From positions 117,737 to 181,736 of the forward strand of contig CAJTXM010000002.1 of assembly GCA_910583545.1 (NCBI GenBank): a stretch of DNA of 64,000 nucleotides, in the 5' to 3' direction. Below are positions 41,116 through 48,717 of this stretch, in pieces (within the stretch, counting starts at the first letter, position 1; every line of letters begins with the position of its first letter). The stretch comes from an uncultured Christensenella sp. Lineage in GTDB: Bacteria > Bacillota > Clostridia > Christensenellales > Borkfalkiaceae. The notes below the pieces were generated by a model that ran no database searches, was not told where the DNA came from, and saw nothing but the letters and a program-made list of their open reading frames with translations. Position numbers and translations under genes: made by a program.

Positions 41116-41194
41116 TTTTTACCCCTCCGTCCTTAGTTTCTTTAACGTAGCTTTCACGCTCGTCACGGCGAGTCAAATCGAATTCCTTTCTCAT
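41096..41194 (-). CDS. Candidate 32-residue charged small protein
   Basis: An ORF encoding MRKEFDLTRRDER followed by ESYVKETKDGGVKNDRKDN fills the whole SDR-spoVAC gap. It starts in an ATGA overlap with the SDR stop codon and ends 20 bp inside spoVAC. It is highly charged, with no membrane segment. The overlap is typical of coupled genes, but the SD is weak. Real or chance is undecided. Confidence 0.35.
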   Translation of the reverse strand: MRKEFDLTRRDERESYVKETKDGGVKNDRKDN

Positions 41195-41988
41195 TCTCTG
41201 TACATCCTGTCATCAAAATATAAAGTCATTTTTTCGGGCACAACGTGCGACAAAAATCTATATGCAGAATTTTTTAATCCGCTTACTTTGACTACCGGCG
41301 GTTTATCAGAAAGAATTATTTCATATAGATCGTCGGCAACCCTGCAAGGCGACATACCGTTTTGCTCCATCTCAGCCAGTGCTTCAACCGCCTGTTTCAC
41401 GTCTTTGGTATAATCTCTGCTTTCATCTTCCGAATATACTTTTCTTTTAAAAGTAAATTCGGTTTTCGTTCCTCCGGGTAAAAACGCAGTTACAAAAATA
41501 TTATAGGGCTTCAGCTCTAAATATGCCTCCCTTGCAAGCATTTCAAGCGCCGCCTTCGAAGCGGAATAAAACGAATCGAATAGTATCGGCAGTTCTCCGC
41601 CGAGAGAACCGACTAAAATTATTTTACCGCCGTTTACTTTCATATAAGGAATAACTGCCTGCATAGCTTTTAACGCGCCGAAAAAGTTTACGTCGAAAAG
41701 ATATCTGTAATCCTTCTCCTTTGCAAATTCAATCGGTGAAGCCATCGAAAAACCTGCGCTGTAAATAAGCACATCCACAGTTGCGTTTTTTCTGCACGCT
41801 CTGTCTATAATATCAGTAAACGTACTGCCTGCCGTAACGTCTGCAATTTCGTTTATGACTTTTTCCAATTTGCAAGGCGTTCGTGAAATATTTGTTACGT
41901 TCCAGTTTCTGTTTATAAGTTTCGAACAAACTTCAAAACCTATTCCCGAACTTCCCCCTACGACAATTGCGCGTTTAGTATGCTCCAT
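41191..41988 (-). CDS. Short-chain dehydrogenase/reductase
   Basis: A 265-residue SDR with the cofactor motif GGSSGIG at residues 11-17, the structural NAG-like motif (IYSAG near 94) and catalytic Ser-Tyr-Lys (VGSLGGELPILFDSFYSASK, YxxxK core). The preference for NADP is suggested by the Arg after beta-2 (ISRTP). Substrate unknown; 3-ketosteroid, 3-ketodihydrosphingosine or polyol reductases are relatives. It lies upstream of spoVAC on the same strand, so a role in sporulation is possible. No Shine-Dalgarno is visible. A 13-bp stretch upstream matches part of operator O1. Confidence 0.85.
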   Translation of the reverse strand: MEHTKRAIVVGGSSGIGFEVCSKLINRNWNVTNISRTPCKLEKVINEIADVTAGSTFTDIIDRACRKNATVDVLIYSAGFSMASPIEFAKEKDYRYLFDVNFFGALKAMQAVIPYMKVNGGKIILVGSLGGELPILFDSFYSASKAALEMLAREAYLELKPYNIFVTAFLPGGTKTEFTFKRKVYSEDESRDYTKDVKQAVEALAEMEQNGMSPCRVADDLYEIILSDKPPVVKVSGLKNSAYRFLSHVVPEKMTLYFDDRMYRE

Positions 41989-42035
41989 AAAAATATATTG
42001 AGAAAAATAATACTTTTTATTCTACGGCAAATGAA

Positions 42036-42065
42036 AAACGGCAACGGTGATAACCGTTGCCGTTT
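42036..42065 (-). terminator. Terminator of the lysC-to-ZIP gene cluster
   Basis: aaacggcaacgg pairs perfectly with ccgttgccgttt around a 6-nt loop, directly after the ZIP transporter stop codon. Confidence 0.85.
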
Positions 42066-42076
42066 AAATATTTAAA

Positions 42077-42850
42077 TTAACCGAAAGCAAGATCCAAAAT
42101 CATCATCAACGCGAAACCGAACGTTACGCCGATAGTCGCTTTGACCTTGCCCTCCGAAAAACTTTCGGGAATCAATTCGGAACAAACAACCGCCACCATT
42201 GCGCCTGCCGAAAAGGACAGTGCGTACGGCAGAATTCCGTTTGAAAAAGATACCGCGAGAGCGCCGAACACGCCTGCAATAATTTCCACTGCACCCGAAA
42301 TCTGACCTATAAAGAACGACTTGAACCTTCCGACTCCGTTTGCGCGCAGAGGAAAAGCCACGCACATACCCTCGGGAAAATTTTGTATTCCTATTCCAAC
42401 GGCAAGCATTATCGCCGCAACGGCCTCTACCCCGTTACCGAGAGCAAGCGCACCGAACGCAACTCCGACGGCAAGCCCTTCGGGAATATTATGTACAGTT
42501 ACAGCGATACACATTACTGCACAGCTTCGTTTTTTTGTATTGTCCGAAAATATATGCAGTTTCGAAGTTATTATATCGGTAAGAATTATCGTAAGACCGC
42601 CGAACACGAAACCGAAAGTCAGAATCAGAAAAGCGTAATCGTTTGCCGTTTCCATTGCCGGCATAAGAAGCGAAAAGAAAGTTGAAGCAAGCATTATGCC
42701 TGCCGCACTGCTCATCATAAAAGAGAATGCGTTTTTACTCACGCTTTTACAGAAAAAAACAGGCAACGCGCCCAACGCCGTCAACGCCCAAGTAAACGTT
42801 GTGGCAATTAAAGCCTGCTGCCAGCCTTCAAGACTTATAAACCATTCCAC
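42077..42850 (-). CDS. ZIP-family metal transporter
   Basis: A polytopic membrane protein (about eight helices) for uptake of zinc or other divalent metals. The binuclear-site motifs HNIPEG and QNFPEG, in helices 4 and 5, are intact. The start is placed at a GTG at 42850, because CAGGAG lies 9 nt upstream; an in-frame GTG at 42883 has no SD. Metal selectivity (Zn, Fe, Mn) is not decided by sequence; ZupT is the nearest characterised type. It is the last gene of a same-strand run starting at lysC. Confidence 0.88.
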   Translation of the reverse strand: MEWFISLEGWQQALIATTFTWALTALGALPVFFCKSVSKNAFSFMMSSAAGIMLASTFFSLLMPAMETANDYAFLILTFGFVFGGLTIILTDIITSKLHIFSDNTKKRSCAVMCIAVTVHNIPEGLAVGVAFGALALGNGVEAVAAIMLAVGIGIQNFPEGMCVAFPLRANGVGRFKSFFIGQISGAVEIIAGVFGALAVSFSNGILPYALSFSAGAMVAVVCSELIPESFSEGKVKATIGVTFGFALMMILDLAFG

Positions 42851-42915
42851 ATTAATTTTCTCCTGAGTTTTACTTTTGTACACTCTATTTTATGAAACGG
42901 TTACAAATTTTGTGT

Positions 42916-43842
42916 TTATTCTTTATCCCTGTTTTCCTGCACTTCGTCGTTGTCGTCATCGGTATTTTTCTTCCTGAATTTTGCAACGAGCCATTTTTCC
43001 ACTCTGTCCTGATATTTTAAAGACAAAAGCGCAAGCACGATACATACTGTAAATATCGCTATCCAAACGGGTATTCCCCAACCGCTGAAAGGTATTACAC
43101 TGCCGTTGCCCAAATAACAGTACGCCGCAATAATCATAGGTCTTATAATAACCATTACAGCTAAAAAGAACGGAAAATTCATTGCGGTAAGTCCTGCTAT
43201 CATACAGAGAATGTCGTCGGGGAAAAACGGAAGAATCTGCATTAAAACAAAAATAATTTTGCCCTTATTGCCGATATAATTAATATATTTTTCGGTAGTT
43301 TCCTTTCCTGCGATCCATTCGACAGCCCTTTTCCCGAAAAATCTGCCTATAAAATAAGCAGTTAACGAGCCTATCAATACTCCTGCCGATGCAAGAAGCG
43401 TTGCTATTCCCGCTCCCCATATCCGGCTTCCCGGAACGTAGCAAACGACGGCAGGCAACGGAAGAATTACTACCTGCAAAATCTGAATCAAAACGAAAAC
43501 TATCATTCCCCATTTCCCGGTATTTCTGATAATTTCGGTAAGTCTTTCTATCTTTTGCGAATCCGTAGCGTATTTGTCAAGCTGAGCGGTTGTACTGATT
43601 ATTGAAATTGCGCAGACAATAATAAACGCGCAGACGGATACTACAAAACACGTCTTGTATAGGATATATTTCTTTAATAAAAGAGTGACGACCGCCGTAA
43701 TCAAACACACGGAAGGAATAATGTAACACACTATTTTAACAAAAACACCCCAACCGTACATCATTGTTGCAGTAAATACAATTGCACCGATGCACAGCAG
43801 GGTATTGATTATCAAAATTATATATTTTTCTTTTTTGTTCAT
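42916..43842 (-). CDS. TVP38/TMEM64 (VTT-domain) membrane protein
   Basis: About 308 residues. Three N-terminal helices precede a VTT/DedA-like domain: LLASAGVLIGSLTAYFIGRFFGKRAVEWI (core GSLTAYFIGRFFG) and ILPFFPDDILCMIAGLTAMNF carry the re-entrant loop residues. A charged C-terminus rich in Asp, Asn and Lys follows. Relatives are thought to scramble or flip lipids in the membrane; the specific role is unknown. The ATG at 43842 is two codons after a TTG (43848) that overlaps the folA stop codon; either could be used. Confidence 0.85.
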   Translation of the reverse strand: MNKKEKYIILIINTLLCIGAIVFTATMMYGWGVFVKIVCYIIPSVCLITAVVTLLLKKYILYKTCFVVSVCAFIIVCAISIISTTAQLDKYATDSQKIERLTEIIRNTGKWGMIVFVLIQILQVVILPLPAVVCYVPGSRIWGAGIATLLASAGVLIGSLTAYFIGRFFGKRAVEWIAGKETTEKYINYIGNKGKIIFVLMQILPFFPDDILCMIAGLTAMNFPFFLAVMVIIRPMIIAAYCYLGNGSVIPFSGWGIPVWIAIFTVCIVLALLSLKYQDRVEKWLVAKFRKKNTDDDNDEVQENRDKE

Positions 43843-43844
43843 TT

Positions 43845-44345
43845 TCAATACGCTTTTACGGCTGTATTTTTATAAGTCGTAAATTTTATTTTATAGCCGT
43901 TTGTTTCTATATAAGGGCTTTCGTATATAAGTTTAAAATCCGAATTAATATCGAGATTTTCAAAAAAAGTATCCGCACCGCCTACGGCGTCAACCTTGGT
44001 AACAAGCACCTCGTCGCAGTAAGGCAACAGCGTTTTATAAGTCATTGCACCGCCTATAACAAACACATTATCCGTGTCATATTTTTTAATTTCGCAAAAC
44101 AATTCTTCAAGCGAACCGACTACGGTACAGTCGTCTCTTTTTTCGCCCTGCGGATAAAAAACTATATTGACTCTGTCTTTGAGTGGTTTTCCGTTCGGAA
44201 AAGATTTTAACGTATTCGCTCCTAAAACCACTACGTTGCCAACCGTGGTTTGCTTGAAAAACTTCATATCCTCGGGAATTCTGAACATAAGCGCATTGCT
44301 TTTGCCTATTCCCCACTCTTTGTCAACGTGCAAAATCGCTTTCAT
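43845..44345 (-). CDS. folA: Dihydrofolate reductase
   Basis: Reduces dihydrofolate to tetrahydrofolate with NADPH, restoring the cofactor oxidised by ThyA. MKAILHVDKEWGIGKSNAL is the N-terminal NADPH/folate region. The usual LPW is replaced by LMFRIPEDMKFFK, a variant also known in Clostridia, with Glu/Asp as the catalytic acid. VVLGANTLKSFP and VIGGAMTYKTLLP are the cofactor motifs. 166 residues, normal length. GGAG overlaps the thyA stop codon, so thyA-folA are coupled. The altered active-site entrance could change antifolate sensitivity, which is only an inference. Confidence 0.93.
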   Translation of the reverse strand: MKAILHVDKEWGIGKSNALMFRIPEDMKFFKQTTVGNVVVLGANTLKSFPNGKPLKDRVNIVFYPQGEKRDDCTVVGSLEELFCEIKKYDTDNVFVIGGAMTYKTLLPYCDEVLVTKVDAVGGADTFFENLDINSDFKLIYESPYIETNGYKIKFTTYKNTAVKAY

Positions 44346-44348
44346 AGT

Positions 44349-45179
44349 TTACTCCGCCACAGGTATATTATATTTTTTATCGTTGCATTTATAGTCAACA
44401 AGCTCAAAGCTGTCTACGGTAAAGTCATAAAAATTCTTGACCGACTTATCGACTTTAAGTACAGGCGCGGCGTAACGCTTCATTTCAATTATTTCCTTGA
44501 CAATCGGAATATGTCTATCATAAATATGCGCGTCGGCAATAACGTGCACAAGCTCCCCCGCTTTAAGTCCCGAAACCTGCGCAAGCATAATCAAAAGCAC
44601 GGAATACTGCGCAACGTTCCAGTTGTTCGCCGTAAGCATATCGTTTGAACGTTGGTTCAATATTCCGTTCAAAGTTCCGTTTGAAACGTTGAACGTCATA
44701 GAATACGCACAGGGATATAAATTCATCTCGTGCAAATCTTCGAAATTGAAAATATTCGTCATTATCCGACGGCTGGCAGGATTATTTTTCAAATCATAAA
44801 TTACTCTGTCGACCTGATCAAACTCGCCTTCGGCATATTTGTGCTTTATTCCGAGCTGATATCCGTAAGCCTTGCCTATCGAACCGTTCTCATCCGCCCA
44901 CTGATCCCAGATTTTAAGACCTAAATCATTGATATTGTTGCTTTTTTTCTGCCATATCCATAATAGTTCTTTGACGCAGGATTTGAAGAACGTTTTGCGT
45001 ATGGTCAAAATGGGAAATTCTTCCTGCAAATTATATCTGTTTACTATTCCGAATTTCTTCACTGTGTGCGCAGAAGTTCCGTCGCTCCATTTGGGACGGA
45101 CTTCCAAATCTGCGTCCGTAACTCCGTTTTCCAGAATATCGCGCATATTAGCAATAAAAATCTCGTCTGCTCTACTCAT
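44349..45179 (-). CDS. thyA: Thymidylate synthase ThyA
   Basis: Methylates dUMP to dTMP with methylene-tetrahydrofolate. The catalytic Cys lies in LYPCAYSMTFNV near residue 154. The dUMP contacts RSNDMLTANNWNVAQYS and HVIADAHIYDRHI follow the family pattern, with a divergent sequence as in some Clostridial enzymes. 276 residues. AAGGAG lies 8 nt upstream of the ATG. It is flanked by a Nudix-GNAT gene and folA on the same strand, forming a nucleotide-pool cluster. Confidence 0.94.
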   Translation of the reverse strand: MSRADEIFIANMRDILENGVTDADLEVRPKWSDGTSAHTVKKFGIVNRYNLQEEFPILTIRKTFFKSCVKELLWIWQKKSNNINDLGLKIWDQWADENGSIGKAYGYQLGIKHKYAEGEFDQVDRVIYDLKNNPASRRIMTNIFNFEDLHEMNLYPCAYSMTFNVSNGTLNGILNQRSNDMLTANNWNVAQYSVLLIMLAQVSGLKAGELVHVIADAHIYDRHIPIVKEIIEMKRYAAPVLKVDKSVKNFYDFTVDSFELVDYKCNDKKYNIPVAE

Positions 45180-45194
45180 TGGTACTCCTTAAAA

Positions 45195-46016
45195 TCAATT
45201 CAAAACCATTAAAAAACCGTTGTCGTTAATGCCGTCTGCCGAACTGCCTTTTACGGTTTTTAATATTCTGAAGCCGACATGTTTCAGAATATTGACGCCT
45301 GTAATATTTTCGCGCAAAATTTCTATATAAACAGGGCGCGGCAGGTTTGCCAAAAATTTAGTCATTATCTTCTTATTTCTTGCAAACTGTTTCAGATACA
45401 TATGCGTAACGTATGTTCCGTCGTCTGTTAAATCCCTGTCGTAATCGGACGAAGGCGAATACGCAAAAAATCCCGCATCTTCCCCGTTGAAATTAACTAT
45501 AAAAACGTTTTCCGCGAAAAATACGTTTTCGATAATATTGACCGATTTTTGTGGATCGGCAATAACTGAATTTGCGATTTCTCTAATAACGGAAACGTCA
45601 CTATTTTGCGCTTTTCTGAATTTGATAAAACCGCTTTTCAGCGAATTCAAAAAAGTCCTGTCGGCAGGAGCCCATTCCGCTGCATCGAGCGCGGTATAAT
45701 CCATCCAACGCGCCTCTTCGTGAACTTTCAGCTCAAATCCCGACAGCGGTTTAACAAAATAAATCGAAAGACACACCGATAAATCGGGATATTCGTATTC
45801 GATTTTATTTAAAAAATCGCCGACTTCGATTTCAAGCGAAAGCTCCTCCATACATTCGCGCATAAGCGCCTGATAATGTGTTTCGCCCTTTTCAACTTTT
45901 CCGCCGGCAAACTCAAATTTATGTTTTACCTGATCGATTCCGTCACTTCTGCGAAGAGCAAGAATACGACCGTCTTTGACTATAGCGGCGCCGACAACTT
46001 CGATACGATTTTTCAT
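45195..46016 (-). CDS. Nudix hydrolase-GNAT acetyltransferase fusion
   Basis: Residues 1-130 form a MutT-like Nudix domain with a complete Nudix box GGKVEKGETHYQALMRECMEELS (core GX5EX7REXXEE satisfied) and WxxxxAL-type C-terminal strands. Residues 131-273 look like a GNAT N-acetyltransferase fold (RKAQNSDVSVIREIA start, THMYLKQFARNKKIMTKFL acetyl-CoA loop, and ILKHVGFRI end), though the acetyl-CoA motif is weak. The Nudix part may clean oxidised nucleotides (8-oxo-dGTP), which would suit its position beside thyA-folA. The partner domain's substrate is unknown. AAAGGG precedes the ATG. Confidence 0.8.
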   Translation of the reverse strand: MKNRIEVVGAAIVKDGRILALRRSDGIDQVKHKFEFAGGKVEKGETHYQALMRECMEELSLEIEVGDFLNKIEYEYPDLSVCLSIYFVKPLSGFELKVHEEARWMDYTALDAAEWAPADRTFLNSLKSGFIKFRKAQNSDVSVIREIANSVIADPQKSVNIIENVFFAENVFIVNFNGEDAGFFAYSPSSDYDRDLTDDGTYVTHMYLKQFARNKKIMTKFLANLPRPVYIEILRENITGVNILKHVGFRILKTVKGSSADGINDNGFLMVLN

Positions 46017-46024
46017 AATACCCT

Positions 46025-46216
46025 TTATAAATCCGCCTGTTCTGCGTTTTCGGTTTCGTTATCTGACAATTCTGCTTTTTTGGCAAGAGCCTTATTCTTC
46101 CTTCGCAGGGAAAAGACCAGAAGCACGTCCACGACAATAAATATCACCAAAAATACGCACAGTAAAATGAGAGTGACTGCTTGTCCGCGCGACATTTCAT
46201 TTGCAAGCAAAAGCAT
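46025..46216 (-). CDS. Small single-pass membrane protein
   Basis: 63 residues: a short N-terminus, one strong helix at about 12-36 (VTLILLCVFLVIFIVVDVLLVF core), a positive stretch (RRKNKALAKKA) and an acidic tail. An ideal Shine-Dalgarno (AAGGAGGTG) lies 5 nt before the ATG, which supports translation. It lies 11 bp after lysC and 8 bp before the Nudix-GNAT gene, so it is part of the operon. It matches no family I recognise; function unknown. Confidence 0.75.
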   Translation of the reverse strand: MLLLANEMSRGQAVTLILLCVFLVIFIVVDVLLVFSLRRKNKALAKKAELSDNETENAEQADL

Positions 46217-46227
46217 TTCACACCTCC

Positions 46228-47550
46228 TTAATTGCCGAAAAATTCGTAATAAATTGCGCTTATACAGCGTTCGTAATCTTCATTTTTGACGCCGACCACT
46301 ATGTTAAGTTCGCTTGAACCCTGATCTATCATTTTTATATTTATGTCCGCATTGGCAATGGCATTGAACAACCTTGCACTTGTACCGACCGAGGACGACA
46401 TACCGTGTCCGACGGTTGCTATAAGTGCAATATTTTCAATAACGCGGATAAAGTCAGGCTCGACTTCGCATTTTATACCTTCGAGTATACGGTTCAATTT
46501 TAATTCCGTAAGATGTTCGTTTTCGATAATGAGAGAAACCGTGTCTATGCCGGTGGGAATATGTTCGACGGAAATATTTTCGCTTTCAATCACCGAAAGT
46601 ATCTTCCTTACGAAACCTATTTCCGCATTCATTAAAGATTTTTCGATAAAAATTACCGTGAAGTTTTTTTTACCTGCTATTCCCGTAACCGTACTGCCGG
46701 CGGGAAGATACCGAGAAGTAGGAACTATAGTTGTTCCTTTATCCTGGGGACGGAAAGTATTCTTTATCTGAATAGGAATATTTGCTTTTCTTACGGGAAA
46801 AATCGATTCGCTATGTAAGACGCCTGCGCCCATATAACTGAGTTCGCGCAACTCCTTGTATGACAGCGCCTCGATAATTTTCGGACTTTCGACTATATGC
46901 GGATCGCACGCCAAAAAGCCGGGGACGTCGGTCCAGTTTTCGTAAACGGACGCATTTACAGCGCGCGCAACGATAGCGCCGGAAATATCTGAACCTCCCC
47001 TTGAAAAAGTTCTGACTTTGCCGTTGTCGTCAACGCCGTAAAAACCGGGAAAAACCGCTCTTCTAACAACATTTGCAACCGAAGCTACGGCTTTGTAAGT
47101 TTTTTCGCCGTTCAAAGTCCCGTCATCGTTGAAAAATACAACTTTTTCCGTATCAATAAATTCGAATTCCAAATATTCGGCAACAAGCCGTGCGCAAAGA
47201 TATTCACCGCGCGAAACCGTAAACTGTTCGCTTTTTTCTTTCTCGATTCTGCAAAGCGTTTTATCGAGAACGGCATTAAAATCTGATTTTATTTCAAGTC
47301 TGTCCGCTATATCCTTAAAACGTGCGCGGACGGCGGAAAAACTTTTTGTGCAGTTACCGCTGTTTATCAGCTCTTTATGACAGCCAAAAAGCATATCTGT
47401 AATTTTTTTATCGCCCGAATACCTTTTACCGGGAGCGGAAACGACCACAAAACGACGGTCGCCGTCACTTTCGATTATATTTTTAACGCTTTTGATTATG
47501 TCGGCATCCGCCATTGACGTACCGCCGAATTTGCAAACTTTTACCGCCAT
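46228..47550 (-). CDS. lysC: Aspartate kinase
   Basis: First step of the aspartate pathway to lysine, threonine, methionine and diaminopimelate. The ATG at 47550 (MAVKVCKFGGTSMAD) is chosen because AAGG lies 7-8 nt upstream and KFGGTS is the N-terminal ATP-site motif. FSRGGSDISGAIVA is the second active-site motif. Two C-terminal ACT domains (about residues 290-440) provide feedback inhibition. 440 residues, typical of monofunctional enzymes. No lysine riboswitch is seen; the leader only has a small hairpin, ggcgca/tgcgcc at 47575-47589. Confidence 0.95.
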   Translation of the reverse strand: MAVKVCKFGGTSMADADIIKSVKNIIESDGDRRFVVVSAPGKRYSGDKKITDMLFGCHKELINSGNCTKSFSAVRARFKDIADRLEIKSDFNAVLDKTLCRIEKEKSEQFTVSRGEYLCARLVAEYLEFEFIDTEKVVFFNDDGTLNGEKTYKAVASVANVVRRAVFPGFYGVDDNGKVRTFSRGGSDISGAIVARAVNASVYENWTDVPGFLACDPHIVESPKIIEALSYKELRELSYMGAGVLHSESIFPVRKANIPIQIKNTFRPQDKGTTIVPTSRYLPAGSTVTGIAGKKNFTVIFIEKSLMNAEIGFVRKILSVIESENISVEHIPTGIDTVSLIIENEHLTELKLNRILEGIKCEVEPDFIRVIENIALIATVGHGMSSSVGTSARLFNAIANADINIKMIDQGSSELNIVVGVKNEDYERCISAIYYEFFGN

Positions 47551-47644
47551 TTTTATACCTTGAAATCTGAACTCGGCGCAAACTGCGCCTATTATAAGAT
47601 ATGATTTTAATTCCGCCTTTGACAAGGTCGCTTAATCAATAAAA

Positions 47645-47684
47645 TCGCCCTCACCGCCTTGAAATGCGATTCGGGCTATTTTTA
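47645..47684 (-). terminator. Weak candidate terminator after the CdaR-like ORF
   Basis: Minus strand: aaaatagcc can pair with ggcgatttt (one mismatch) and a T-rich tail follows. Unconvincing, but located where the cdaA transcript could end. Confidence 0.4.
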
Positions 47685-47792
47685 TCAGATGTTGACAAAA
47701 AGTACGGAAAGCACTGCTAATGCCACGGCAAGCAATTTGATAGGAATATTAGTTGTAAAAAAATCTTTTAAAAATTTTCCGAATTTTTTCAT
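47685..47792 (-). CDS. 35-residue CdaR(YbbR)-anchor-like membrane peptide
   Basis: A small ORF starting MKKFGKFLKDFFTT and ending VLSVLFVNI, with one hydrophobic segment (IKLLAVALAVLSVLFV). The pattern of a basic start, then IxxKLLAxxLAxxxxxFV, is that of the N-terminal membrane anchor of CdaR, the regulator of the c-di-AMP synthase CdaA, but no YbbR domain follows. A GGAGG site overlaps the cdaA stop region and lies 7 nt from the ATG, so translation is likely. It sits exactly where cdaR normally lies, 13 bp after cdaA. It may be a reduced CdaR or a gene remnant that keeps its start signals. Confidence 0.6.
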   Translation of the reverse strand: MKKFGKFLKDFFTTNIPIKLLAVALAVLSVLFVNI

Positions 47793-47805
47793 TTTAAAAC
47801 CTCCT

Positions 47806-48633
47806 TTAAATCACCGCTTCGGCAGTAAGATCCGACCAGTAATAATCGCTTAAAGCCTCTTTTATATCCGTTGCGTCGGCATATTTCTTTTTGACTATAC
47901 CGTTTTTGACTATTGAAATTATACCCGTTTCTTCGGAAACGACAATCGCCGTAACGCTTGCCACCATCGTAACACCAAGCGCGGCGCGGTGACGGCTTCC
48001 CATTTCTTTGGGCAATCTTTCGTCCTGCGCCAAAGGCAGGAAACAGCCTGCGGCGTAGAGCTTATTGCCCTCAATCACAAGCGCACCGTCGTGAAGCGGA
48101 GCTTTGGGATAGAATATAGCCTCTATCATCTGCGATGTTATCTGAGCATTTATAACCGTTCCGCTTTCTATGATTCCGTCAGGCAGATTGTCGTTTGAAA
48201 GAACTATAAGAGCGCCGATGTCGTTTTTTGACATATTCTGAACGGCACGGACTATTTCGTCCATAATGAGTTCAACACCCGTGACGTTTACGGGTTCGGA
48301 CTTACTTTTCTTTACGCCGAGATCCAAAAGCGAACGCTTTATTTCCGTATGGAACATAGTAAATACTACGAGCGCGATCATTGCTATGATTATGAAGAGG
48401 AAACCTGAACTAAGATCCTGCGAAAATACAAGAGAAATTCCTGCAAGCACGACAAAAAATACTATAATTCCCGTAAATTTATCCGCTTTGTTATTTCTCA
48501 ATACTTTAAACACAAGATAATAGACGATAGCAAATGAAATGAACTGAAATAAATAAGTTACCCAGTTCGCAGAAAATCCGCTTGCACTGAATTTATCTAT
48601 AATATGCTGTCTAATCACGTCCCACTGATTCAT
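47806..48633 (-). CDS. cdaA: Diadenylate cyclase CdaA
   Basis: A membrane-bound synthase of the second messenger c-di-AMP, which controls potassium and osmotic balance and cell-wall homeostasis. Three N-terminal helices (about residues 22-40, 46-64, 70-90) are followed by the DAC domain with DGALVIEGN and GSRHRAALG (DGA and RHR catalytic motifs). 275 residues, the normal length. GGAG precedes the ATG. In most Firmicutes it is followed by cdaR and glmM; here only a 35-residue anchor-like ORF follows and glmM is absent. Confidence 0.96.
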   Translation of the reverse strand: MNQWDVIRQHIIDKFSASGFSANWVTYLFQFISFAIVYYLVFKVLRNNKADKFTGIIVFFVVLAGISLVFSQDLSSGFLFIIIAMIALVVFTMFHTEIKRSLLDLGVKKSKSEPVNVTGVELIMDEIVRAVQNMSKNDIGALIVLSNDNLPDGIIESGTVINAQITSQMIEAIFYPKAPLHDGALVIEGNKLYAAGCFLPLAQDERLPKEMGSRHRAALGVTMVASVTAIVVSEETGIISIVKNGIVKKKYADATDIKEALSDYYWSDLTAEAVI

Positions 48634-48684
48634 CGCAATTCTCCGACAATAATATACATTAAATATTATATAATTTAAAAAGCA

Positions 48685-48715
48685 AAAAATAAAGCGTTTG
48701 TATCGCTTTATTTTT
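48685..48715 (-). terminator. Terminator of holA
   Basis: aaataaagcg pairs with cgctttattt, flanked by A and T runs, 2 bp after the holA stop codon on the minus strand. Confidence 0.85.
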
Positions 48716-48717
48716 AA

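Noticed and set aside
47551..47684. Lysine riboswitch or continuation of cdaR upstream of lysC
   Set aside because: No L-box motifs are visible, and no frame longer than a few codons encodes YbbR-like sequence; only a small ggcgca/tgcgcc hairpin is seen.
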